From positions 1-9,982 of the forward strand of contig JAJZQA010000059.1 in NCBI GenBank assembly GCA_021810985.1: a DNA stretch of 9,982 nt. The letters are read 5' to 3'. A program made the position numbers and the translations under genes. Of the stretch, positions 1-6,409 are shown one piece after another. Numbering within the stretch: the first letter of the stretch is position 1; the number at the start of each line of letters is the position of its first letter. The notes beneath the pieces were generated by a model. It searched no databases. It saw nothing but the letters and a program-made list of their open reading frames with translations, and had not been told where the DNA came from. This stretch comes from Deltaproteobacteria bacterium (GTDB lineage Bacteria; Desulfobacterota; Desulfuromonadia; Geobacterales; Geobacteraceae).

Positions 1-1
1 C

Positions 2-136
2 GATCAGGGCTGCAGCAGTTGTCCGATGACCTCTGCCTGCAATAAAATCAAATGTCCACGCTGCAATTATGAAAACCCTCCGGAGCCTTCGCTGGTGAGG
101 AAAATCAGAAAAATGTTCAAAAAGTCGGGGAGCTGA
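2..136 (+). CDS. C-terminal part of a small Cys-rich protein (5' end outside window)
   Basis: An open frame enters from the left edge and ends at TGA 134-136, giving 44 visible residues. The visible part has a CxxC pair (residues 4 and 7), a single Cys (13) and a second CxxC pair (18 and 21), then a short Pro/Glu linker and a strongly basic tail rich in Lys and Arg. This spacing suggests a zinc-ribbon-like knuckle or another Cys-coordinated metal or Fe-S site. The stop lies one base before the ATG of the FeoA-domain regulator, and the regulator's Shine-Dalgarno sequence lies inside this frame, so the two genes are surely co-transcribed. Small Cys-rich proteins commonly accompany feoB, and a feoB gene just to the left is a reasonable but unseen inference. 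I do not recognise the family, and no function beyond metal binding is claimed. Confidence 0.72.
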   Translation, partial: DQGCSSCPMTSACNKIKCPRCNYENPPEPSLVRKIRKMFKKSGS

Positions 137-137
137 C

Positions 138-782
138 ATGAAATTATCTGAAAAAGCAGAAGAAATTTTGGAAGAACTCTGGATAGAGGTTGAGGAGGAG
201 GGAACTCTCTTCACCGATATGGAGAAAATTCCCCTTACCCCCGAGGATCCGGTCTTTCAAGAGTTGACCGACCTTGCCCTTATCGAGGTGAAAGAGGGAC
301 GGGTCTATCTTCGTCCAGAGGGAAAAGACGAAGGGCGCAAGATTGTCCGGCGGTTCCGGCTCGCGGAGCGCCTGATGATGGATGTCTTCAATATTCGCGG
401 CGAAGCGGCCAAGGAAAAAGCCTGCCAGTTCGAGCATCTTTTGAATGAAGGGGTCGACACGAAGGTCTGCACGCTCCTCAACCATCCTTCCACCAGTCCG
501 CACGGCAAGACAATTCCTCCCGGCGAGTGTTGCCTGGAGGCGCAACGCAGCGGGAACCTGGGAGTGGTACCCCTTACGGAACTGAAACCCAATGATGAGG
601 GCGAGATAGCCTACATTCAGACCGAGGACAACAAGAAGATGCAGAAACTGATGGCCATGGGGGTCCTCCCCGGCAACAGAATCCGGCTGATCCAGACCTT
701 TCCTTCCTACATTTTCAGTGTCGGTTATTCAGAATTTGCCATCGATACCAATATGGCTCGTGAGATTTTTGTCAGAAAGTAG
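138..782 (+). CDS. DtxR/IdeR-type regulator fused to a C-terminal FeoA (SH3-like) domain
   Basis: This 214-residue protein starts at ATG 138, with GGGGAG at 127-132 as ribosome-binding site. Residues 1-72 resemble the DtxR winged helix. Residues 73-125 match the DtxR dimerisation/metal domain: an RRFRLAERL segment (72-80), Cys96-x-x-Glu99-His100, and a PHGKTIPPG segment (121-129). Residues about 143-214 are a FeoA/SH3-like domain. The family comprises cytoplasmic Fe(II)- or Mn(II)-sensing repressors of iron uptake, and Geobacter relatives near feoB are called IdeR. Compared with diphtheria DtxR (from memory), the N-terminus aligns without gaps to Gly22, but the HTH is six residues shorter. 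Ligand positions 10, 79 and 98 are Ile, Phe and Lys instead of Met, His and His. Cys102, Glu105, His106 and Glu83 equivalents remain. Extra cysteines sit at 111, 131 and 132. DNA binding is therefore uncertain; a Feo accessory role is the alternative. Confidence 0.85.
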   Translation: MKLSEKAEEILEELWIEVEEEGTLFTDMEKIPLTPEDPVFQELTDLALIEVKEGRVYLRPEGKDEGRKIVRRFRLAERLMMDVFNIRGEAAKEKACQFEHLLNEGVDTKVCTLLNHPSTSPHGKTIPPGECCLEAQRSGNLGVVPLTELKPNDEGEIAYIQTEDNKKMQKLMAMGVLPGNRIRLIQTFPSYIFSVGYSEFAIDTNMAREIFVRK

Positions 783-821
783 AATCCGCAATGGTGTCCG
801 CGTTACGTAAAGGAAAAAATC

Positions 822-851
822 AAAGGCTGGGGGGACTCCTCCAGCCTTTTT
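822..851 (+). terminator. Rho-independent terminator of the regulator operon
   Basis: The arms AAAGGCTGG (822-830) and CCAGCCTTT (841-849) pair perfectly around a 10-base loop and lead into five T residues (847-851). The hairpin lies 39 bases after the stop of the FeoA-domain regulator and marks the end of that operon. Confidence 0.88.
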
Positions 852-1305
852 CTGTTGCGAGTGGTTCGTGCCGAAACTGCGCGTCCTTGATAGGCAAAGA
901 GAAATTCCCCCCTGATTTTCCCTCCGAACTTCCTTCGTTTCCGGTTGAAAAGTGCTCAGTTTTTATCCGCTCAACAGTTCAATGGGCCTCGGGAGGTCTT
1001 GGTCTTTCAGTTGTTTCCAGATCGATGACGTTGCCACGATTTCTGCTGTAAATCCTGAAAAAATGCCGGCGAAGGATTGTTGCGAGGTTGTATCGGTTGG
1101 GTATACTGTTAACTAAATGCCCATTGCTCAGGCAGTTTTCTTTTAAAGTACTTCAGACCAAATTCTGTTGTAGTGGCTGGCTGAGATTTGTTGCGTTTAT
1201 ACTGTCCAATAGATGAATTCCGAAAGAACTGAGGCGACCGCAAGTTTCTCTCCCAGGCCAACGGGTGGTTTCACAAAGCTGATTTGACTGATTACGGATT
1301 ATGCC
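852..1305. other. 454-bp gene-free region between terminator and histidine kinase
   Basis: No convincing gene is present. The longest plus-strand frame (791-1051) runs through the upstream terminator and has low-complexity, non-protein-like composition. On the minus strand about 49 codons are open between roughly 963 and 1111, ending in TAA at 963-965, but there is no ATG and no ribosome-binding site. That may be chance or a decayed gene end. A sigma70-like promoter lies at 1080-1107. Between it and the kinase ATG lies a leader of about 190 bases that contains a second TATACT hexamer (1198-1203) without a good -35. I found no known riboswitch motif in the leader. Confidence 0.6.
1080..1107 (+). 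promoter_or_regulatory. Candidate sigma70-type promoter for the histidine kinase
   Basis: TTGCGA (1080-1085) and TATACT (1102-1107) are separated by 16 bases. The -10 matches the consensus at five of six positions and the -35 at four of six. It is the best promoter-like pair in the region and would give a leader of about 190 bases before the ATG at 1306. It is predicted by eye only. Confidence 0.5.
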
Positions 1306-3216
1306 ATGATTGATGCCATCCACGAAAAATCCCATGAAGAGAAGCTCCTTGAGCTTGAAACAATCGTCAATCAGAGCCCCGCGGTTGCTTTTCGCTGGAG
1401 CGCCGATGACAAGTGGTCGGTCCAATTCGTGTCCGACAACATCTGGCAATTCGGCTTCCGTCCCGAGGAATTTCTTTCAAATGGATTATGTTTTGCCGAT
1501 ATCATCCATCCTGATGACCTGCCGCGTGTCCGTGATGACCTCGCTCGCTACACCTCCGAAGGTATTGATGAATTCTCCGGTGAGTACCGGATCATTGACG
1601 GGCAAGGCCAGGTACGCTGGTTGGATGACCGGACCGTAGTCCTGCGGGACGAGAATTCCCTGCCTCTAGCCTACCAGGGGTTATTACTAGATGTTACGGA
1701 TAGAAAAAAAATCGAAAATCATGTTATCCAGCAAAAGGAAATGCTGCAGGCCATTCTCGATATAATTCCGGCAATGATTGTATGTTTCGACACGGATCAA
1801 AAAATTGCCTACGGGAATCTTGCCTGGGAAACAATCACCGGATGGACCCTGGAGGCTATGCAGGAACATGACCTCCTGGAGGAACTCTATCCGGATCCCG
1901 AGTACCGGCAATTCGCCAGTGAATTTATCACCAGGGCGGAGGGTGTCTGGCAAAATTTTCACCTCAGGGTGCGGGATGGCCGGGTTATCGAAACCCGCTG
2001 GGCAAATGTTAAACTTTCGGATGGAACAAATATCGGCATCGGGCAGGATATTACCGACCAGAAAAAGCTTGAGGAAAAGGTTCAGCTGCACCAGAAACTT
2101 GAAGCGGTCGGACGCCTTGCGGGCGGCATTGCCCATGACTTCAATAACATCCTTACGGCGATCATCGGTTTCTGTACGTTGTCGAAAATGAGGACCGATG
2201 AAAGTGATCCGGTACACCAGTACCAGGACAGGATCCTGAGCGCCGCGGAGAAGGCCGCGGGGCTTACGCAATCGCTTTTGGCATTCAGCAGGAAACAGAT
2301 GATTTCAGTCAGCAGGATCAATCTGGTCGAGTGCGTGAACCTGATTGCGGAAAAGCTGCTCTCTGTTTTGGGTGATAAGGCACAGTTGGTCATAAGGCAC
2401 GAATTTCCGGTCTTACAGGTAGTTGCTGATTGTCAATGTATTGAGCAAATCCTTCTGAGTCTTACCTCGAACTCGCGCGACGCCATGCCCGACGGCGGCA
2501 ATCTCTTTATAACAACAAACCTGGCGGAAATGGGGACCGACTTTATTCGGGTAAACGGGTTCGGCAAGGTAGGTCGCTATGCCTGTCTGACGGTTACCGA
2601 CACGGGAGTCGGCATGGATCCGGAAACCCAGCGAAATATCTTTGTGCCGTTTTATACAACGAAAAACGTGGGCCAAGGGACGGGCCTTGGCCTCCCCAGC
2701 GCCTATGGGACGGTGAAGCAGTTGGGGGGCTTCATTACCGCCCAATCGGCTCTTGGCTCAGGCAGCGTATTTACCATCTATCTGCCCAGTGCCTCGGAAG
2801 AAATTGATCGAAGTCTGGTTGAACGCCCCGTGATGGGGCGCCCAACAAACCCGGTGATACTGCTGGCGGACGACAATGATTTGGTCAGGACGGTAAGCCG
2901 TGAAATCCTCGAAAAGTCTGGTTTTGCCGTGGTTGAGGCGGTTGATGGACTCGATGCCGTGGAAAAATTCAGGGAAATGGAAACCGCACCCGACCTGTTG
3001 CTGTTCGATATTGTCATGCCCAGGATGAATGGCATGGAAGCTTTCCAGAAAATCCATGAAAAACGTCCGGAGCTGCCGGTGCTTTTTATGAGCGGGTATC
3101 AGGAAAAAATTGACCCGGTCCGCGGCCTGCCGGATGGTGCGGTGGAGATTGTCGGAAAGCCTGTTTCACCGAATGATCTGGTGCGGAAAATTCGTGATAT
3201 TCTGAAACTCGTTTGA
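1306..3216 (+). CDS. Soluble hybrid histidine kinase: PAS-PAS-HisKA-HATPase-receiver
   Basis: This 636-residue cytoplasmic sensor kinase has no transmembrane segment or signal peptide. Two PAS domains lie at about 15-135 and 142-253, the first ending in a PAC-like DVTDRKK. A HisKA domain follows with GGIAHDFNN and phosphoacceptor His277. The catalytic ATPase has an N-box (Asn389, Asp392), G1 box Asp432-x-Gly-x-Gly, F-box (Phe446, Phe449) and G2 GTGLGL (458-463). A C-terminal receiver at about 515-636 keeps the acidic pair Asp522/Asp523, phosphoacceptor Asp568, Ser596 and Lys618-Pro. All residues needed for autophosphorylation and intramolecular transfer are present. The start is the first ATG after an in-frame TGA at 1285-1287. 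Its ribosome-binding site is weak, and an ATG at 1301 opens a three-codon frame that overlaps it. No DNA-binding output domain or partner regulator is adjacent, so output must lie elsewhere. The PAS ligand is unknown. Confidence 0.93.
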   Translation: MIDAIHEKSHEEKLLELETIVNQSPAVAFRWSADDKWSVQFVSDNIWQFGFRPEEFLSNGLCFADIIHPDDLPRVRDDLARYTSEGIDEFSGEYRIIDGQGQVRWLDDRTVVLRDENSLPLAYQGLLLDVTDRKKIENHVIQQKEMLQAILDIIPAMIVCFDTDQKIAYGNLAWETITGWTLEAMQEHDLLEELYPDPEYRQFASEFITRAEGVWQNFHLRVRDGRVIETRWANVKLSDGTNIGIGQDITDQKKLEEKVQLHQKLEAVGRLAGGIAHDFNNILTAIIGFCTLSKMRTDESDPVHQYQDRILSAAEKAAGLTQSLLAFSRKQMISVSRINLVECVNLIAEKLLSVLGDKAQLVIRHEFPVLQVVADCQCIEQILLSLTSNSRDAMPDGGNLFITTNLAEMGTDFIRVNGFGKVGRYACLTVTDTGVGMDPETQRNIFVPFYTTKNVGQGTGLGLPSAYGTVKQLGGFITAQSALGSGSVFTIYLPSASEEIDRSLVERPVMGRPTNPVILLADDNDLVRTVSREILEKSGFAVVEAVDGLDAVEKFREMETAPDLLLFDIVMPRMNGMEAFQKIHEKRPELPVLFMSGYQEKIDPVRGLPDGAVEIVGKPVSPNDLVRKIRDILKLV

Positions 3217-3278
3217 AATGCGGCCAGAGGCCGGTAGGACGACGAGGTCCTGGGACTACTGTGAAGCGAATTTGAGAA

Positions 3279-3317
3279 ACGGCGGGGAGCTTGGAAAGCT
3301 CTCCGCCGTCTGTTTTT
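3279..3317 (+). terminator. Strong intrinsic terminator after the histidine kinase
   Basis: Positions 3279-3292 pair with 3296-3309 as a 14-bp stem with one G-T wobble and a three-base GGA loop, followed by TTTTT at 3313-3317. It lies about 60 bases downstream of the kinase stop. The T-run supports plus-strand use. Reverse-direction termination for the convergent gene is possible but less supported. Confidence 0.9.
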
Positions 3318-3320
3318 CCG

Positions 3321-3488
3321 CTAGGAGCCTGTCGGACTTAGGAAATCAAAGCGAAAACCAGGCTGGGCGAGGACAGATTTTGTCGATTTTGCTGGTCAAT
3401 AGTTGTTCTATTGGCCAAAAAAGCGACGGAATCTGGACCGTCCAGACGGGTTTGCAGCAGATTTACCCTAGCTCCGACAGGCTCCTAG
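3321..3488. mobile_element. 168-bp MITE-like palindromic element with perfect 16-bp terminal inverted repeats
   Basis: CTAGGAGCCTGTCGGA at 3321-3336 is the exact reverse complement of 3473-3488. The similarity between the arms continues inward with small gaps, and the centre forms a hairpin (3393-3402 with 3408-3417, loop TTGTT). The whole element can therefore fold back into one long imperfect hairpin. No protein fits inside it, which suggests a non-autonomous transposon derivative (MITE). The outermost CTAG on each side could be part of the repeat or a 4-bp duplicated palindromic target; IS5-group elements are known to use YTAR targets. The element sits neatly in the gap between two convergent genes, right after a terminator. 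The parent insertion sequence is not visible here and family assignment is open. Confidence 0.8.
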
Positions 3489-3508
3489 AAGCGGGATGTT
3501 GAATTGAC

Positions 3509-6196
3509 TTACTGCCGGGCCAGCTGTTGCAGGATCTGTTTGAGTTTACGCAATTCTTCTCCATATCCCGACCAGTTTCCCTGACGTTGCATCTCGACTG
3601 CCCGGTCGTAGATCTTCATCGCCTCTGCTGCCAGACCTTGTTGGGACACTGCCGGAGTTGGACCGCTTTCTCCGGTTGTTGGCGGGGTTGATCTGGTGCC
3701 GCCGAACAGTTTCCGCAGCGCCAGCTCCAGAGTTTCCTCCATAACGACTTCGTCCCGGTAGGCGACAATGACCCTTCTCAGCTCGGGAAGTCCGATTTTA
3801 TCTGTTGCCGCAAGGTACAGCGGTTGCACATAGAGCAGCGATTTCTCGATCGGAATTACCAGCATGCTGCCCCGGATAACTTCAGAGCCGCGTTGCCCCC
3901 AAAGGGTCAGTTGTTGCGAGATGCTGGAGTCCTGGTTGATCCGCGCATCAATCTGTTTCGGCCCATAGATCAGCCGGTCGCGGGGGAAGGTGTAGGCGAG
4001 GAGCTTGCCATAGTCGGCTCCGTCGCAACGTGCAGTGAGCCAGGCCGCCAGATTGTCCCTTTTTGCCGGGGTGAAGGGGAGAAGGAGGATATATTCCTCC
4101 TTTTTTTCACCGGGGAGTTTCATGATCGTGTAATAGGGCTCCATCGGGTTTTCACCGAGCGAAGGGATCTCCCAGAGGTTTTCCTTGTTGTAAAAAACCT
4201 TGGGATCGGTCATGTGGTAGGCTGCGAACATGGCTGCCTGGATTCTCAGGAATTGATGGGGATAGCGGATATGGGCACGCAGGTCTTCCGGCATGGCAGC
4301 CATGGGTTTGAACAGCTGCGGGAAAATGCGGGCATAGACCTTGATCAGTGGATCGTGCGGGTCGCTGATGTAAAAATTTGGGGTCCCTTCGTAAGCGTCA
4401 ATGACGATTTTAACCGACTTTCTCATGTAATTGATCCCATTCGAGATCGGCTTCGAGTAGGGGAGGTTCCCTGACGATGTGTAGGCGTCGATCATCCAGG
4501 CGAGCCTTCCGTCTTTGGCCACGACCATATAGGGGTCGGAGTCCAGAAGCAGGAACGGGGCCACCGTCTTCACTCGTTCAACTATGTTCCGGTAATAGAG
4601 GATCCGGCTTTCCTTGCTGATATCCGAGGAAAGGAAGATTTTTTCAGTTTTGAAATATGCAGCGAACAGTGTTCTTTTCAGCAGCGAATCGAGGGGAACG
4701 CCACCCTTTCCGTTATAGGTGGTATTGATGTTGCCCGTGGCGGTGGGGTAGCTGAATTCGGGGACTCTGGTTTTGACGATGACGTAATCGTTGGACAACT
4801 CCCCGTAGTAGATTTCCGGTCTGGTGACCTTGATGTCGGCAAGGCTGACCGCGGGGATGTCCTTGATGAAAAATTCGGGAAGCCCTTCATTGCTGATTCT
4901 GCTGACCGGTCCGAAGGTGAGGCCGTTGCCGTGGGTGAAGATGAGCCGCTCGTTGATCCAGTTCCTGCTGGGGAGGTCGTTGTACGAGAGCTCCCGCGGC
5001 GAGAGCATGACCTGCGAATAGTGGCCGTTGACCAGGTAGCGGTCGTTATCCACGTCGTGAAACTTGTAGTAGGTCCTGATCTGTTGCAGCTGGCTGTAGG
5101 TCCTGAGGAGCGGAGCGTGATCCCAGAGCCGGATATTCTTGATGGTCTGGTCGTTGTTGACGATGTCCGTGGCAGTGAGCTTGTCGTCCACATCAAAGGG
5201 GATGGTTTCAATCTTGTCCAGATCATAGCCGAGACGGCTGAATTTGATGCCGTGCTCGATATAGGGCATCTCCAGGGCGAGTTCATTGGGTGCGACCTTG
5301 AATTTCTGCAGCAGGCCGGGATACACTTTGATCCCGATGAAAAACACGGCAATGAGAATTGCCGGTGCAACCAGTGCCTGCCGCCAGCGGGCTTTCCACA
5401 GGCCTGCTGAGAAGACAATCGCTGCCAGCGGGGTAAGGATGGCAAGGATGCGGTAGACCAGTAGACGTGCGGTTACGTCGGCGTATCCTGCTCCGTAGAC
5501 AGCGCCGGATTCCGAGAAAAGCAATTTGAAGCAGTCCAGGTAGAAACCCGCGGATACGGTCAGGAGAAAAAAACCTCCTAATAGAGCCAGGTGTTTTCTG
5601 ACTTTAACAGCTACATTTAGACTGTTGGGCGTCAAGCTGATGCCGCCATTGACGAAGTAGACCACGGTGACAAGCAGAATGGCGAAGAGCACTGCCAGCC
5701 GGGAAAATGCCGCCAGGGTCTCCAGCAGCGGCAGGCTGAACAGGTAAAAGCCGATGTCTTTACCCAGTATGGGATCCGTGATGCCGACCGGCAGCATATT
5801 CAAATAGAGGAGGACTTTTTCCCACTGCAGAGCGCCCCAGTTGCCGGCAAAAAGGGCCAGCACTCCCGCGGCGATCAAGCCGATCGGTTTGATGAGCCGC
5901 TCCGCCTCAGCGCTTTTCAGCTGATAAAGTGTTCCTTCCATAATGGTAAGGGCAACCCGGGGGAACTTCGAGCGGAGAGCCGGGATCAGGTTGAGCAGGA
6001 GAACCGCCAGCAGCAAACCCCCGAAAAAAAGCCCGCAGCCGATTTTGGCCAGCAGAGAGGTCGTGAGTACTTCGGAATAGCCGGTTTCCGCAAAGAAATG
6101 CCAGTCGACGTACAGCTTCAGCAGTGAAGCAAGGAAGGGCAGGGTTAGAACAAGGACGGCCAAAATGGCGAGGGTGGTTTTTCTTCTACCGGGCAT
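3509..6196 (-). CDS. UPF0182 family (COG1615) integral membrane protein
   Basis: This 895-residue protein starts at ATG 6196, preceded by AAGGAG (6209-6204) with a 7-base spacer. The N-terminal third has seven hydrophobic segments at about residues 8-29, 46-74, 103-119, 159-182, 201-220, 244-265 and 274-291. A soluble region of about 560 residues follows, probably extracytoplasmic. It ends in a Pro/Thr/Gly-rich linker and a helical tail rich in Gln, Glu and Arg. Length, topology and segments such as LYVDWHFFAETGY (28-40), ILGKDIGFYLFSLP (143-156) and GINYMRKSVK are typical of the uncharacterised UPF0182 family. Its biochemical function is unknown and none is inferred. It follows the GAPDH homologue on the same strand but is separated from it by a strong terminator and has a candidate promoter, so it is probably transcribed alone. 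It converges on the histidine kinase. Confidence 0.93.
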   Translation of the reverse strand: MPGRRKTTLAILAVLVLTLPFLASLLKLYVDWHFFAETGYSEVLTTSLLAKIGCGLFFGGLLLAVLLLNLIPALRSKFPRVALTIMEGTLYQLKSAEAERLIKPIGLIAAGVLALFAGNWGALQWEKVLLYLNMLPVGITDPILGKDIGFYLFSLPLLETLAAFSRLAVLFAILLVTVVYFVNGGISLTPNSLNVAVKVRKHLALLGGFFLLTVSAGFYLDCFKLLFSESGAVYGAGYADVTARLLVYRILAILTPLAAIVFSAGLWKARWRQALVAPAILIAVFFIGIKVYPGLLQKFKVAPNELALEMPYIEHGIKFSRLGYDLDKIETIPFDVDDKLTATDIVNNDQTIKNIRLWDHAPLLRTYSQLQQIRTYYKFHDVDNDRYLVNGHYSQVMLSPRELSYNDLPSRNWINERLIFTHGNGLTFGPVSRISNEGLPEFFIKDIPAVSLADIKVTRPEIYYGELSNDYVIVKTRVPEFSYPTATGNINTTYNGKGGVPLDSLLKRTLFAAYFKTEKIFLSSDISKESRILYYRNIVERVKTVAPFLLLDSDPYMVVAKDGRLAWMIDAYTSSGNLPYSKPISNGINYMRKSVKIVIDAYEGTPNFYISDPHDPLIKVYARIFPQLFKPMAAMPEDLRAHIRYPHQFLRIQAAMFAAYHMTDPKVFYNKENLWEIPSLGENPMEPYYTIMKLPGEKKEEYILLLPFTPAKRDNLAAWLTARCDGADYGKLLAYTFPRDRLIYGPKQIDARINQDSSISQQLTLWGQRGSEVIRGSMLVIPIEKSLLYVQPLYLAATDKIGLPELRRVIVAYRDEVVMEETLELALRKLFGGTRSTPPTTGESGPTPAVSQQGLAAEAMKIYDRAVEMQRQGNWSGYGEELRKLKQILQQLARQ

Positions 6197-6268
6197 GCGA
6201 TTTCTCCTTGGTATCGTAGCGGTACATGAAAAATCTCAGAAAAGATGTCCGATGGACTGCGTTCATTA

Positions 6269-6298
6269 CTCATACACCGGTTTCAGTTCTAAAGTCAA
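6269..6298 (-). promoter_or_regulatory. Candidate promoter of the UPF0182 gene
   Basis: On the minus strand, TTGACT (6298-6293) and TATGAG (6274-6269) are separated by 18 bases, giving a leader of about 65 bases before the ATG at 6196. The -35 is near consensus and the -10 matches at four of six positions. Its location between the upstream terminator and the ribosome-binding site supports the call. Confidence 0.42.
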
Positions 6299-6351
6299 AT
6301 TACCTTGCGTGAAAGTGATCTGCCAAGGCTTTGAGACAACGCGCTGAACGA

Positions 6352-6385
6352 CAAACGGCCTGGCGATAGTTCGCCAGGCCGTTTG
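6352..6385 (-). terminator. Terminator hairpin after the GAPDH-like gene
   Basis: Positions 6352-6366 and 6371-6385 form a perfect 15-bp stem with a four-base loop. It lies 24 bases beyond the GAPDH-like stop on the minus strand. The following T content is modest (TTTG, then TCGTT), so the stem strength carries the prediction. It separates this transcript from the UPF0182 gene. Confidence 0.8.
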
Positions 6386-6409
6386 CGATGATACTTACCT
6401 GATTGGACG

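Noticed and set aside
791..1051. Open frame of 86 codons on the plus strand after the regulator
   Set aside because: It runs through the intrinsic terminator at 822-851, has no ribosome-binding site and has no protein-like domain pattern.
963..1111. Minus-strand frame of about 49 open codons with a plausible-looking C-terminal peptide
   Set aside because: It has no ATG and no ribosome-binding site, is bounded by an in-frame stop upstream, and overlaps the kinase promoter. A run this long arises by chance often enough. A decayed gene end is possible but not supported.
1168..1195. Possible sigma54 promoter (TGGC ... TTGC)
   Set aside because: The spacing between the GG and GC elements is two bases too long for a -24/-12 promoter.
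1190..1290. Possible riboswitch (faint GEMM-like GAAAG ... GCAAG pattern) in the kinase leader
   Set aside because: The conserved core bases and stems of c-di-GMP riboswitches are not present when checked base by base.
3218..3502. Plus-strand frame of 94 codons after the histidine kinase
   Set aside because: It spans the kinase terminator and the whole MITE-like element, so it is a by-product of repeat sequence.
6165..6347. Plus-strand frame of 60 codons between the UPF0182 and GAPDH-like genes
   Set aside because: It starts antisense within the UPF0182 gene, has no ribosome-binding site and crosses the candidate UPF0182 promoter.
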